From positions 124,001-188,000 of the forward strand of contig NZ_JAGXCY010000003.1 in assembly GCF_018310695.1 (NCBI RefSeq): DNA of 64,000 bases, written 5' to 3'. Both the position numbers and the translations under genes were made by a program. This DNA is from Paenibacillus sp. Marseille-Q4541. Lineage in GTDB: Bacteria; Bacillota; Bacilli; Paenibacillales; Paenibacillaceae. This document shows positions 45,643-54,990 of this stretch, piece after piece; position 1 is the first letter of the stretch; every line of letters begins with the position of its first letter. The notes beneath the pieces were generated by a model, which worked only from the letters and a program-made list of their open reading frames with translations, did no database searches and had not been told where the DNA came from.

Positions 45643-46635
45643 ATGGCTACTCATATTAGCAGGGAGCTATTAGTTAAGTCGGCAGCATCTTTTGGATTTG
45701 ATGTGGAAACGTTGGTGTTTATCAGCAATTCTTGTAATGAGGTATTCCAATTCCAAAAGAGTGGTCTTCCACATATATTACGATTATCTGAGAAAACAGT
45801 AGATTATGTGGATAACATTAAAGCGGAGGTTCATTGGGTTCGATATTTGGCCGAAAACGGAGTACGTACTTCGTTGCCGATCACAACGACAGATGGACAG
45901 TTAACCGCTGTTTATCAAGAAAATGAAAAGTGGTATATAGCAACGGCTTTTCATATGGCACCAGGCAAGTTTTTTGATAGTGATCCAACGTTGTGGGGGC
46001 CATCCTTATTCAATAAATGGGGAGAGACAATGGGTGAAATGCACCGGCTTACAGAAACATACGATCCTATGGATTTCCGTTTAAAAAGGGAGAATTGGAG
46101 TGCGGCTAAAATCAATAATCCTTATCTTCAAGAAGGGGAATATAGATTTTTATTTGATAAGTTAACAGCGATTGAGGATTATATTTTATCCCTCCCCAAA
46201 GATCAGGAATCTTACGGATTAATCCATTATGATTTCCATCCCTATAACTTTCTAATAGATCAGGGGGATATTACGGTCTTTGACTTTGATGATTCAATTT
46301 ATGGCTGGTTTGCGCTTGATATTGGTGTCGCAGCTACACATGCTGTGTGGTGGGGATCGCCGAACCAAGATCGTAAATCAAAACACGAGTTTGCAAAACA
46401 ATTTTTGAATGAGTTTCTAACGGGATACGTGAAGCAAAACACCATAGATCATTATTGGAGTCAACAGATTCCTACTTTCATGGACTACAGGAATATGAGT
46501 TCCTTCTTCTGGTGGCTTAGTAGCTGGGATGGAAATGAAGATAGTCTATCCGTATTTCAGAAGGATGCCATTACTAATGGTGTAGCACTCATAAAAAAAG
46601 GGATGCCTTTTGACGGTTGTGACATCCAATTGTAA
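45643..46635 (+). CDS. APH-family phosphotransferase (aminoglycoside/homoserine kinase-like)
   Basis: 330 residues of the protein-kinase-like phosphotransferase fold. The catalytic loop LIHYDFHPYNFLID (H-x-D-x-x-x-x-N) and the metal site TVFDFDDSIYGWFALDIG are intact. ACGGAGG precedes the ATG. Relatives phosphorylate small hydroxyl compounds (aminoglycosides, choline, homoserine, spermidine analogues); the substrate cannot be told. Confidence 0.82.
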   Translation: MATHISRELLVKSAASFGFDVETLVFISNSCNEVFQFQKSGLPHILRLSEKTVDYVDNIKAEVHWVRYLAENGVRTSLPITTTDGQLTAVYQENEKWYIATAFHMAPGKFFDSDPTLWGPSLFNKWGETMGEMHRLTETYDPMDFRLKRENWSAAKINNPYLQEGEYRFLFDKLTAIEDYILSLPKDQESYGLIHYDFHPYNFLIDQGDITVFDFDDSIYGWFALDIGVAATHAVWWGSPNQDRKSKHEFAKQFLNEFLTGYVKQNTIDHYWSQQIPTFMDYRNMSSFFWWLSSWDGNEDSLSVFQKDAITNGVALIKKGMPFDGCDIQL

Positions 46636-46693
46636 TCGTAAACTCCAATAATAGCCTAATTGTTATTGGGGATGAATTATTTATACATAGATT

Positions 46694-46720
46694 AAAAAAA
46701 AGCACCCTTTGGGGGTGCTT
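46694..46720 (-). terminator. Terminator for the small minus-strand gene
   Basis: On the minus strand AAGCACCC and GGGTGCTT arms are followed by seven T. On the plus strand the stem has no T tail. Confidence 0.8.
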
Positions 46721-46777
46721 AAATTAGAAAATATAAAGGAGTGTAACTCTTAACGTGCCGTTTTTCTGAAAGTTAAA

Positions 46778-47152
46778 TTAGTGATGTTTGAAGTAAACTT
46801 TTTTAGCTAATTCTGTTGGTGAGAAACGATGAGCTGCAACTAGACGACCATTCACGTTTTTCCCCCAGCCAGAAACAAGGACATGTTTGCTGTGCGTTGT
46901 ATACTCTACTTCAAATTGAACTAAGTTAGCAACATTAAGAATACGGAATCCAGATGCACCTGGAGCAAGTGTCAATGTTGTATTTGTAATCAATACTTTT
47001 TCTCCATTCAAACGGTACAATTTAATTCGTACTACGGCAGTAGTAGGCCCATTGTTTATTGCTTTAGCAAAAAACGTTCTGGATTCTCCAGGTACTGTGG
47101 CTAAATTAATAGCGTTCTCAACTGGACCAGTAGAATACTTTACTATTTTCAT
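46778..47152 (-). CDS. Small beta-rich protein of unknown function
   Basis: 124 residues with alternating hydrophobic/polar stretches (TAVVRIKLYRLNG, LITNTTLTLAPGASGFRIL, QFEVEYTTHSKHVLVSGWG) that suggest a beta-sandwich. No signal peptide or membrane segment. A strong AAGGAGGTTGATT site precedes the ATG, and it has its own terminator, so it is a real single-gene unit. I do not recognise the family; a spore or surface structural role is possible but not shown. Confidence 0.72.
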   Translation of the reverse strand: MKIVKYSTGPVENAINLATVPGESRTFFAKAINNGPTTAVVRIKLYRLNGEKVLITNTTLTLAPGASGFRILNVANLVQFEVEYTTHSKHVLVSGWGKNVNGRLVAAHRFSPTELAKKVYFKHH

Positions 47153-47260
47153 ATAAAATCAACCTCCTTCGGGTGATAATATATAATATTCAATTGTTGA
47201 GAGATTGCTTGGGTGAATAGAGTTATGTTTCAGAAAAGGGCGATTGATAGATTCATAGAG

Positions 47261-48175
47261 TTACAAAATAGTATGATCTGCATTTTCACTAATGATTTTT
47301 TTGCGGAATTGGTTAGGCGAAATGTTTTTATAATGCTTGAATTGTTGAATGAAATAGCTAGAATTTGAGAACCCGACTTCGAGTGCGATTTCGGTCATGC
47401 TCATATCGGATGTCAGAAGCAACTTTTCCGCTTCGGTAATCCGGATGTAATTTAAATAAGTAGTAAATGTTTTTCCCATGATTGCTTTGAATCTCCGCGA
47501 AAAATAGCTATAGCTCAGGCTGCAAATACGGGCGGCCGTCTGGGCATTAATGTCAAACTTATAGTTATCGTCGATATACTCGAATACCTTTTGGAGCATC
47601 TGAATATCCATTTCCTTGAGCGAGTGGGTAACGTCCCAATGGGGGCGCTGATCTTGGGATGAACGTAATATCCATAAGAATACCCGACAGATCAGTGTAC
47701 GCACAGCCAGTTCGAACCCGTAGCTTTTCGATGTGAATTCGTCATAGATCTCTTGTATGAGTTCAGGGAGTATGGTGTCTTTAATTTCCAATTGACTAAA
47801 GGAACGCCGACTTTTTGAATTTCCCATCGTGAAGGGAAGAACATATTTTGACTCGAAGATCGTTCTTGAGGTCGAGTACAAAATTTCTGGATCAAACTTG
47901 ATCACGATATAAGATACACCCTCTTCATCCATAGCATATACGGAATGAGTTTCATGAGAATGAATCAGGATTAAATCCCCTTTGCTCAGGATATAGGATT
48001 CTCCACCCAAGAATACATTCGCCCTGCCGGATGTAAGATAGAGGATCTCGATATAAATATGCCAGTGAGCATTGACGATCCAACCTCTGTCATTACAAGA
48101 ATGAATCATGCTTTCGAAAGGACATTGAATTGTACCGACTGAAGATCGGTTAGACTCATAATAAGGTTCTGTCAT
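47261..48175 (-). CDS. AraC-family regulator with cupin sensor domain
   Basis: 304 residues. The N-terminal cupin (VNAHWHIYIEILYLTSGRANV, then LILIHSHETHSVY) is followed by the AraC double helix-turn-helix ending VGFSNSSYFIQQFKHYKNISPNQF. The ATG at 48175 is used with GGGAG upstream; a TTG further upstream is possible. It is divergent from the TIM-barrel/Gfo-Idh pair at 48292 and probably controls it. Confidence 0.87.
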   Translation of the reverse strand: MTEPYYESNRSSVGTIQCPFESMIHSCNDRGWIVNAHWHIYIEILYLTSGRANVFLGGESYILSKGDLILIHSHETHSVYAMDEEGVSYIVIKFDPEILYSTSRTIFESKYVLPFTMGNSKSRRSFSQLEIKDTILPELIQEIYDEFTSKSYGFELAVRTLICRVFLWILRSSQDQRPHWDVTHSLKEMDIQMLQKVFEYIDDNYKFDINAQTAARICSLSYSYFSRRFKAIMGKTFTTYLNYIRITEAEKLLLTSDMSMTEIALEVGFSNSSYFIQQFKHYKNISPNQFRKKIISENADHTIL

Positions 48176-48291
48176 TTGAACACACTCCCGGTTATTGAAT
48201 GACAAATATTTGATATATAAGAATAGGTTTATTGTATTACTTACTCACTGATTTTGGTATCTTTACTTGTATCACCGGAAGGAGGCAAACC

Positions 48292-49038
48292 ATGGAGAAT
48301 ATAGCTTTGCAATTGTACTCAATTAAAGAACTAACGAGCACAGATTTTCTCGGCACATTGAAAAAGGTAGCTGACATTGGCTACGACGGTGTGGAGTTTG
48401 CTGGTTATTTTAACACGAGTTCTAAAGATGTTAGGAAGGCACTTGATGAGTATAGGCTGAAGGCTGCAGGAAGTCACATCGGGATTGGGGATCTTCAGGA
48501 AAATCTGGAGAAAATAATTGATTACTCGCTTGAAATTAATAGCGCTTACATCATATGTCCTGGTCTTCCGGATGAGATGAGAAATAGCAAGGACAGCTAT
48601 AAACGAACCGCTGAGCAATTCAATCGAATTGGAGAGCAGTGCAAAAAAAATGGGATTCAGTTCGGTTATCACAATCATGGGATCGAATTTGAGAAATTTG
48701 ATGGTGAATATGGACTGGATCTCTTAGTGCAGAACACAGATCCTGATCATTTATTCGTTGAACTGGATACATACTGGGTAGAGCAAGCGGGGCTGCGCGC
48801 TGTTGATTTTATCCATAAATATAAAGATCGCTGCTCTATTTTGCACATCAAAGATATGAAGAGTGAAGCTGACAAAAGAAATACAGAAATTGGTTCTGGC
48901 ATCATGGATTTCAAAGCAATTACGGCTGCAGGTAAAAATTACAGTGTTCAATGGTTCACCGTTGAGCAGGAAGAATTTGAAATTCCTCAACTGGAAAGTA
49001 TCGAGAAGAGCTTGAAATACTTAAAAGAAATTTTATAA
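48292..49038 (+). CDS. Sugar isomerase/epimerase family TIM-barrel protein
   Basis: 248 residues. FGYHNHGIEFEKFDG, FVELDTYWVEQAG, SILHIKDMK and the late WFTVEQEEF give the metal-site pattern of the family. It is close in motif to the protein at 29471, so the two may catalyse similar steps. AAGGAGG precedes the ATG at 48292. It is followed 24 bases later by a Gfo/Idh gene in the same unit. Confidence 0.82.
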   Translation: MENIALQLYSIKELTSTDFLGTLKKVADIGYDGVEFAGYFNTSSKDVRKALDEYRLKAAGSHIGIGDLQENLEKIIDYSLEINSAYIICPGLPDEMRNSKDSYKRTAEQFNRIGEQCKKNGIQFGYHNHGIEFEKFDGEYGLDLLVQNTDPDHLFVELDTYWVEQAGLRAVDFIHKYKDRCSILHIKDMKSEADKRNTEIGSGIMDFKAITAAGKNYSVQWFTVEQEEFEIPQLESIEKSLKYLKEIL

Positions 49039-49062
49039 ATCATGAGAAGAGGAGAATGAAAA

Positions 49063-50181
49063 ATGGGACAAAATTCAGAAAAAATTTTAAAAGTAGGTAT
49101 TGTAGGTTGCGGAGGTATTGCAAACGGAAAGCATATTCCGAATCTTTCTGCTCAGAAAAACGTAGAGATCGTGGCACTTTGCGATATCATTGAAGAACGC
49201 GCTGTAGAATCAGCCAAAAAGATTGGTAATGATGACATTAAAATCTACACGGATTACAAAGAAATGCTGCAGGATGATAGTATTGATGTCGTTCATGTAT
49301 GTACGCCAAATAAATCCCATTCCTTTATTACCATTGATGCGCTTGAATCAGGAAAGCATGTCATGTGTGAGAAACCGATGGCAAAAACAGCAAAAGAAGC
49401 AAGAGCGATGCTGGATGCCTCCAAGCGTACAGGAAAGAAACTTACGATCGGCTACGACAACCGCTATCGTCCTGATTCCTTGACACTCAAAAAAGTTTGC
49501 GAAAGAGGAGATCTAGGCGACATTTATTTTGCTAAAGCGCATGCGATTCGCAGACGTGCGGTTCCAACTTGGGGCGTGTTTCTTAACGAAGAAGAGCAAG
49601 GCGGCGGACCACTAATCGATATCGGTACACACGCACTCGATCTTACACTTTGGCTCATGGATAATTATAAAGTCAGCAGCGTTAAAGGGAACGTCTATCA
49701 CAAACTGGGTAACAAAGAAAATGCAGCGAACGCTTTTGGTCCATGGGATCCGAAAGAGTTTACTGTAGAAGACTCTGCGTTCGGATTCATTACGATGGAG
49801 AATGGCGCAACGGTTACGCTGGAAGCTAGCTGGGCTCTGAATACATTAGATGTTGGTGAAGCTCAGGCTACTCTTTGCGGTACAGAAGGCGGAGCAGATA
49901 TGAAGGATGGTCTTCGTATTAATGGAGAGGATCTTGGAAATCTGTATACGAAAACACCTGATCTGAAAACGGGCGGCGTAGCTTATTTCTCTGGTAATTC
50001 CGAAAGTCAGGCTGGCAGAGAATGCCGTATGTGGATTGAAAGTATTTTGAATGATACCGATCCTATGGTAAAACCAGAGCAAGCCCTTGTGGTGACTGAA
50101 ATTCTTGAGGCGATTTACGAATCTGCACGTACAGGGAAAACCGTATATTTTGATGATAAACTTGTAGCTTCCCAAGTCTAA
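49063..50181 (+). CDS. Gfo/Idh/MocA family sugar oxidoreductase
   Basis: 372 residues. Rossmann motif VGIVGCGGIANGKHIPN, catalytic lysine in CEKPMAKT, and GGGPLIDIGTHALDLTLWLM lining the active site. NAD(P)-dependent oxidation or reduction of a sugar hydroxyl is expected. Paired with the TIM-barrel protein upstream under divergent AraC control; a strong terminator follows. Confidence 0.87.
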   Translation: MGQNSEKILKVGIVGCGGIANGKHIPNLSAQKNVEIVALCDIIEERAVESAKKIGNDDIKIYTDYKEMLQDDSIDVVHVCTPNKSHSFITIDALESGKHVMCEKPMAKTAKEARAMLDASKRTGKKLTIGYDNRYRPDSLTLKKVCERGDLGDIYFAKAHAIRRRAVPTWGVFLNEEEQGGGPLIDIGTHALDLTLWLMDNYKVSSVKGNVYHKLGNKENAANAFGPWDPKEFTVEDSAFGFITMENGATVTLEASWALNTLDVGEAQATLCGTEGGADMKDGLRINGEDLGNLYTKTPDLKTGGVAYFSGNSESQAGRECRMWIESILNDTDPMVKPEQALVVTEILEAIYESARTGKTVYFDDKLVASQV

Positions 50182-50230
50182 TTTTTTTGAGCCAGGGGCA
50201 GTAATCAAGGAAAGTAGTTATATATCGAAG

Positions 50231-50277
50231 AAGCCAAGAATTCACAAACGTAAGTTTGTGGTTCTTGGCTTTTTTTA
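50231..50277 (+). terminator. Terminator after the TIM-barrel/Gfo-Idh pair
   Basis: AAGCCAAGAA-CACAAAC and GTTTGTG-TTCTTGGCTT arms around GTAA, then seven T. Confidence 0.88.
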
Positions 50278-50438
50278 CTATTACAGGTAGTTAGTAACGG
50301 AGGTCTAACACCACAAGGGAAAATAAAAATCTTGACTTTTAGATGAGATCATACAGGGGCTTGACAGCCGTGTGATATATTAAAAAAGATAGATTCACGG
50401 GAGTAAGAAGAAAAGTAATTAAAAACGGGAGGCTTCTA

Positions 50439-51044
50439 ATGTTTCAGCATAATAATCAAATTTATACAGAAGTAAACTTTAGTACTCAAGATTTAAGATA
50501 TGGTGAGCTAATAAGTTGTACATTTCATCGTTGTTCGTTTTCTAACGGGTCATTAGAGGAGATCACATCCAGCAACTGCCGTTTCATCGAGTGTGATTTT
50601 AGAGGCGCTTTGTTAAATGGTTCCATTCATAAAGAATCAGCCTTTGAAAATTGCAATTTTAATGGAGCAACTCTTTTTGTTTCGAAATTTGAAAATTGTA
50701 AAATGACAGGTTCGGATTTTAGTGGCTCCGATATGGATGGGATCACTATAATTGAAGGGGACTGGTCGTATACCAATTTGAGACAAACCCGTTTAGCGAA
50801 GCAAGGTTTACGAGGGGTTAAGTTTCATGAAGCAGATTTGTCAGGTGCTAATTTAGAAAAAGCGGATTTAAGAGATTGTGATCTGACGATGGCGGTGCTT
50901 TCCAAAGCGAAGATGCAGGGGGCTGATGTAAGAGGGGCAAAAATGGAAGGTGTAGATTTTAAAATGATCAACATTACGGGGATGAGAATGGATACGGATC
51001 AAGCTGTGTTGTTTTCGATTTCTCATGGAGCAAAGATAGGTTGA
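50439..51044 (+). CDS. Pentapeptide-repeat protein
   Basis: 201 residues made largely of A(D/N)LxX-type repeats: CRFIECDFRGALLNGS, CNFNGATLF, SDFSGSDMDG, ADLSGANLEKADLRDCDL and GADVRGAKMEGVDF. These form a right-handed quadrilateral beta-helix. Some relatives protect DNA gyrase from quinolones (Qnr type) but most are unassigned. GGGAGG precedes the ATG; single-gene unit. Confidence 0.88.
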   Translation: MFQHNNQIYTEVNFSTQDLRYGELISCTFHRCSFSNGSLEEITSSNCRFIECDFRGALLNGSIHKESAFENCNFNGATLFVSKFENCKMTGSDFSGSDMDGITIIEGDWSYTNLRQTRLAKQGLRGVKFHEADLSGANLEKADLRDCDLTMAVLSKAKMQGADVRGAKMEGVDFKMINITGMRMDTDQAVLFSISHGAKIG

Positions 51045-51142
51045 TGAAAAAGCATATCGTCAAAAGTGGCCGCGTAAACCGTGGTCTTTTTATTTAGGAT
51101 ATAAGTTACCATGAATACAATACTCGCTTTCATCGTAAAAGT

Positions 51143-51166
51143 AACCGCCTTCAGTTGAAGGCGGTT
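51143..51166. terminator. Inverted repeat between convergent genes, possible terminator
   Basis: AACCGCCTTCA and TGAAGGCGGTT form a perfect 11-bp stem around GT. T-rich sequence after it is poor on both strands, so termination is only likely from its place between convergent genes. Confidence 0.5.
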
Positions 51167-51200
51167 GTTCAGCAGTTGTAATCCGGCATTTTACTATTTT

Positions 51201-51689
51201 TTAGCTAGCAGGTATCGAAATCCCCTTGTCTTTAACAAATCGAACAAATAAAAATCGAACAACCGGTCCCACAATAATGAGTTGCAGAGGTAAAGCAAAA
51301 ATAAAGTTTTTGAAAACAAGAGAAAAGTACTGTTGGAATATGGATTCCCCAGTAAACCCATTATAGAAAAGGCTTGTTAATAGTCCATAAATCGACATAA
51401 AGAATACCATTCCAATTACTATAAAAAGAGCAAGTGAGACAATAACAATTCCTTTCTTCGATTTATCGAATGGTAATGTGAAAACAATTTTTTTTGCCAC
51501 TGGACCGACAATAAAGTATTCCAATAAAAAAGCAGTGCAGTAACATAAAACAAACTGAGCTAGCAATGTTGGTATCGATATTGTACCAATCATGTCATTT
51601 GTATATAGATTATACAATGTCATGAATATGACCATCCCCAAACACATCATCAAGCCAAAAAATATTTCTTCTTTTTTCGTTGTTGGCAT
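51201..51689 (-). CDS. DUF2798-type small membrane protein
   Basis: 162 residues with four membrane segments arranged as two similar halves: MMCLGMVIFMTLYNLY with LLEYFIVGPVAKKIVF, and MVFFMSIYGLLTSLFYNG with LPLQLIIVGPVVRFLF. This duplicated pattern with the IVGPV motif is that of DUF2798 proteins, whose function is unknown. The ATG follows AAAGGATG. Single-gene unit. Confidence 0.8.
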   Translation of the reverse strand: MPTTKKEEIFFGLMMCLGMVIFMTLYNLYTNDMIGTISIPTLLAQFVLCYCTAFLLEYFIVGPVAKKIVFTLPFDKSKKGIVIVSLALFIVIGMVFFMSIYGLLTSLFYNGFTGESIFQQYFSLVFKNFIFALPLQLIIVGPVVRFLFVRFVKDKGISIPAS

Positions 51690-51962
51690 TTTCCATCATC
51701 CTTTCTGTTTACCTTTGCAATTATATAAATTGAGGAAGCCTCTTCATAAGTGAACATTGTGTGAACAATTAGAAATTGATTCTCCTATGTGATATCTTCC
51801 TTTCAACTCTACTGTTCGTTCATTCAACAAACCGGATAGAATTCCGTGGTATAATGAACAACTCGTATAATAAAGCTATGAAGTAAAATAATGTCGTACA
51901 TATATTCGTTTGTAGGATAACAAAACATTGGTACATTATTGGTTGAGGAAAGGAATGTAATT

Positions 51963-53090
51963 ATGAAGAAAGTCATCGTAATTGGATCGGGAATTCTAGG
52001 GGCATCGACGGCATACCAATTAACAAAAATGGGGGCTGAGGTGCTTCTTATAGATCGTAAAGATAGAGGACAGGCTACGGATGCAGCTGCTGGTATGATC
52101 TGTCCGTGGTTATCACAAAGGAGAAATCAAGCGTGGTATCGGTTGGCAAAGGCAGGTGCACGTTTTTATCCGGGACTCATTGATGAACTTATAAATGAAG
52201 GGGAAACGGAAACAGGTTATGCTAAAGTAGGTGCTCTTAGCATTCATCAAGATTTGGAGAAAGTCACGAAGATGGAGGAAAGGGCAAAGGTACGAAAAAA
52301 GGATGCGCCCGAGATCGGTGAAATTAGGCAGCTAGATGAAGAAGAAACGAATAGGTTATTTCCTCTACTGGTCGAAGGTTATCATTCTGTTCATATTAGC
52401 GGTGCTGCACGTATTGATGGTCGTGCGCTGCGTGATGCACTTATCCGATCAGCACAGAGAAATGGGGCTATTCTCATAAATGGCGATGCTGTCCTTCAAT
52501 TTCAGTCGAACCGTGTAACAGGAGTAACGGTTGGTGCAGATCACTTTTCAGCTGACAAGGTCATCGTTTGTGCAGGTGCATGGGCTAATCAGTTGCTGCA
52601 GCCTTTAGGAATTCATTTTAAAGTGAGTTATCAAAAAGCACAGATTATGCATTTACAGGTTCATGATCGAGAAGATACGGGCTCCTGGCCCGTCATTATG
52701 CCACCTACCGATCAATATTTACTCTCTTTTGATAATCAGAAGATTGTTATAGGAGCGACCCATGAGAATGAGATCAAAGATTACGATACGAGAGTAACTC
52801 CAGGGGGAATGCAAGAGATCCTGAATAAAGGCTTAGAATTGTCACCTGGTCTAGCTGACAGCACTTTTCAAGAGGTAAGAGTGGGGTTCCGTCCCTTCAC
52901 CCCCGGATTTCTTCCGGTGATCGGAGCTGTTCCTGAGTGGGATGGCCTGATCACAGCAAATGGTCTTGGTGCCTCCGGGTTAACGATGGGGCCATTTATA
53001 GGAAGCCAGCTGGCAAAGCTTGCACTTGATATGGAATTGGATATCGATATAAATGATTATGATATTCGAAAAGCAATGGATGAAAGCTGA
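51963..53090 (+). CDS. FAD-dependent amine/amino-acid oxidoreductase (DAO family)
   Basis: 375 residues. FAD motif VIVIGSGILGASTAYQLTKMG at the N-terminus; AAAGMICPWLSQRRNQAWYRL, IVCAGAWANQLL and the C-terminal GFRPFTPGFLPVIGAVP with ANGLGASGLTMGP are DAO-fold signs, as in glycine oxidase or D-amino-acid dehydrogenases. The ATG at 51963 follows AGGAAAGGA. Single gene with its own terminator; the substrate is not evident. Confidence 0.87.
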   Translation: MKKVIVIGSGILGASTAYQLTKMGAEVLLIDRKDRGQATDAAAGMICPWLSQRRNQAWYRLAKAGARFYPGLIDELINEGETETGYAKVGALSIHQDLEKVTKMEERAKVRKKDAPEIGEIRQLDEEETNRLFPLLVEGYHSVHISGAARIDGRALRDALIRSAQRNGAILINGDAVLQFQSNRVTGVTVGADHFSADKVIVCAGAWANQLLQPLGIHFKVSYQKAQIMHLQVHDREDTGSWPVIMPPTDQYLLSFDNQKIVIGATHENEIKDYDTRVTPGGMQEILNKGLELSPGLADSTFQEVRVGFRPFTPGFLPVIGAVPEWDGLITANGLGASGLTMGPFIGSQLAKLALDMELDIDINDYDIRKAMDES

Positions 53091-53134
53091 TCCATCCTAT
53101 CCTGAGTCATCACAAAAAAGGTGAATGATATAAA

Positions 53135-53166
53135 GAAGACCCTCATCAACGAGGGTCTTTGTTTTT
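53135..53166. terminator. Terminator between convergent genes
   Basis: AAGACCCTC and GAGGGTCTT arms around ATCAAC, followed by TGTTTTT on the plus strand. It serves the DAO gene and possibly the convergent TIM-barrel gene. Confidence 0.85.
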
Positions 53167-53177
53167 GTTGAGTAAAG

Positions 53178-54038
53178 TTACTGTACGTGATCCCATAATT
53201 TTCGGATAAGTTGCTGTAGATGGAGGGATTGTTTAAGCCGATCTCCTACTTCGATGATGCTTCCGTTCGGTTCAGCGTAGGTAATGGCGTAAGGTGGTGG
53301 TCCAAGCTCAATAACGACGGGGAATATCCCACTATCATAGGGTACTATTTCTGACCTTGAGATGGCATGTTTCATTGCTATCTCCCACCATTTTAAAAAA
53401 TGAGGCAACATGGGATGTTGACCCTCTTCTCCAGGATCAATCTGAATCTGCTCTCCATTGGAGATGCGTGTATGAATACTGTAAATATTCGGAAGCAGCT
53501 GTTTAAGCCAGTTTTCAGCTTCTTCCGAGATCGTATGCAGCTCACCAGCAACAACATAATGAGAATAATCCATAGTAAGCGGGAGCGATGGCAGAGACTT
53601 GAGGAAGCTTGCGGTTCGCATCAAATCCTGTGTAATCGTTCCCCGGTGAGTCTCGACGTAAATCGGGATACCAGCCATAAGCGAAATATCATATATACCA
53701 CTTAGGAGCTCAATAGCTGAATCTCCAACCAAAAAGGGACACATCACTTGAGCATTAATGTAGGATATACCTCCATATTGTGTAGCCTGGTTCACAAAAG
53801 CGCGCATCTCTTCAAGTGAAGACGGATAAGCATTCACACTTAAGGAGAGATCGTAATGTGCAAGGAGTTCCTGCCAAATCATCTTATCTTCTGGCCCGGG
53901 GACAAAGGCATTAATTCCGTCAAAGCCTTGTTCCGCAATCCATCTAAACTTTTGTTCTGTTGTTTTTATATACGAATTTGAATCCCCGGTGAGGTTGCCC
54001 ATTCCCCACCAGGACATCTCCACGTTTAGTTTCTTCAT
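53178..54038 (-). CDS. Sugar isomerase/epimerase-like TIM-barrel protein
   Basis: 286 residues. IPIYVETHRGTITQDL, LTMDYSHYVVAGE and SIHTRISNGEQIQIDPG carry the usual metal-site pattern of the AP-endonuclease-2-like barrel, while the EMSWWGMGNL start and the C-terminal ELGPPPYAITYAEPNG differ from the other members here. It starts 6 bases after the PhyH stop without a clear ribosome site, so it is probably translationally coupled to it. Confidence 0.75.
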   Translation of the reverse strand: MKKLNVEMSWWGMGNLTGDSNSYIKTTEQKFRWIAEQGFDGINAFVPGPEDKMIWQELLAHYDLSLSVNAYPSSLEEMRAFVNQATQYGGISYINAQVMCPFLVGDSAIELLSGIYDISLMAGIPIYVETHRGTITQDLMRTASFLKSLPSLPLTMDYSHYVVAGELHTISEEAENWLKQLLPNIYSIHTRISNGEQIQIDPGEEGQHPMLPHFLKWWEIAMKHAISRSEIVPYDSGIFPVVIELGPPPYAITYAEPNGSIIEVGDRLKQSLHLQQLIRKLWDHVQ

Positions 54039-54044
54039 CAAGAA

Positions 54045-54854
54045 TTAATGCGGATAAACATTATCAAATTCAATACCGCAAGGGCCGCCATCCGGGTTTA
54101 CCTCAAGGTCAATAGCAGTACCATCTGCGCGGAATAAAGGGCGATAATGTTGGCTGATATGAGTAGCAGATGCATTGGCATAATGGCATATGAATGCACG
54201 TCTAAATTGATCTTTTGTTTTGTTTCGGTACGAACCATGAATGAGATTGCCGTTAAAAAACAATACATCACCGCGATCCATGATGGCAGGTATGGCGGCT
54301 TCATCTTTAGGGGGCTTCACATAGTGTGTAGTAAAGGATTCATTCGAATCAGCAAGCTCAGGACACACGATCTCATATTCACTTGTTTTTGGAACTACGA
54401 GCAGTCCTCCGTTCTCCAGCGTAGCAGGGTCAATGGCAGTCCAAGCAGCTATGCAATTTCCAGGTTCGACTTGCAAGTAAAAATTATCTTGATGCAGTGC
54501 CTGACCACGGGAACCAGGTGGTTTGTAATAGTACATACTTTGCGCTGCCAATGCTTCTTCTCCATAAAGATCCTCAAGCACGTCAAGCACAGGTTTGTGT
54601 AGCATGTAAGCTTTGGCAGTATCATTGAAGCGGTGCGGATGCATGACCCGCGGGTAACGTTTTAAAGGATCGTCCGTAGATGCACTCATATCTGGTTCAA
54701 AATAACCGGGGACGACGCTTTTACTGATTTCATTAAAGGTATCGTCAATTCGTTGCAGGTCTTCTTCAGAATATAGGCCTTTTACGATGATATATCCTTC
54801 GGTTTGAAATTGGTTCAACTGTTCAAGGGTTAATGTTCTTAATGTTTCATTCAT
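54045..54854 (-). CDS. Fe(II)/2-oxoglutarate dioxygenase, PhyH family
   Basis: 269 residues of the phytanoyl-CoA dioxygenase family. The iron triad is His121 and Asp123 (ALHQDNFYLQ) and His206 (GNLIHGSYRN), with an Arg near 218 to hold 2-oxoglutarate. Such enzymes hydroxylate small molecules, often in secondary or osmolyte metabolism. AAAAGGAGATG precedes the ATG. It is coupled to the TIM-barrel gene and divergent from an AraC regulator, which probably controls both. Confidence 0.87.
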   Translation of the reverse strand: MNETLRTLTLEQLNQFQTEGYIIVKGLYSEEDLQRIDDTFNEISKSVVPGYFEPDMSASTDDPLKRYPRVMHPHRFNDTAKAYMLHKPVLDVLEDLYGEEALAAQSMYYYKPPGSRGQALHQDNFYLQVEPGNCIAAWTAIDPATLENGGLLVVPKTSEYEIVCPELADSNESFTTHYVKPPKDEAAIPAIMDRGDVLFFNGNLIHGSYRNKTKDQFRRAFICHYANASATHISQHYRPLFRADGTAIDLEVNPDGGPCGIEFDNVYPH

Positions 54855-54990
54855 GTGTGATTCATCTCCTTTTAGGATGTAATTAATGGGTTGACATCAG
54901 TGTAAAGGAATACATAATGAAGAAGAAGTAGGATTTATGCTATAAACTACACGGATGCTGCTATAGTGTTTAAAATCGGAGGGTGGAGAC

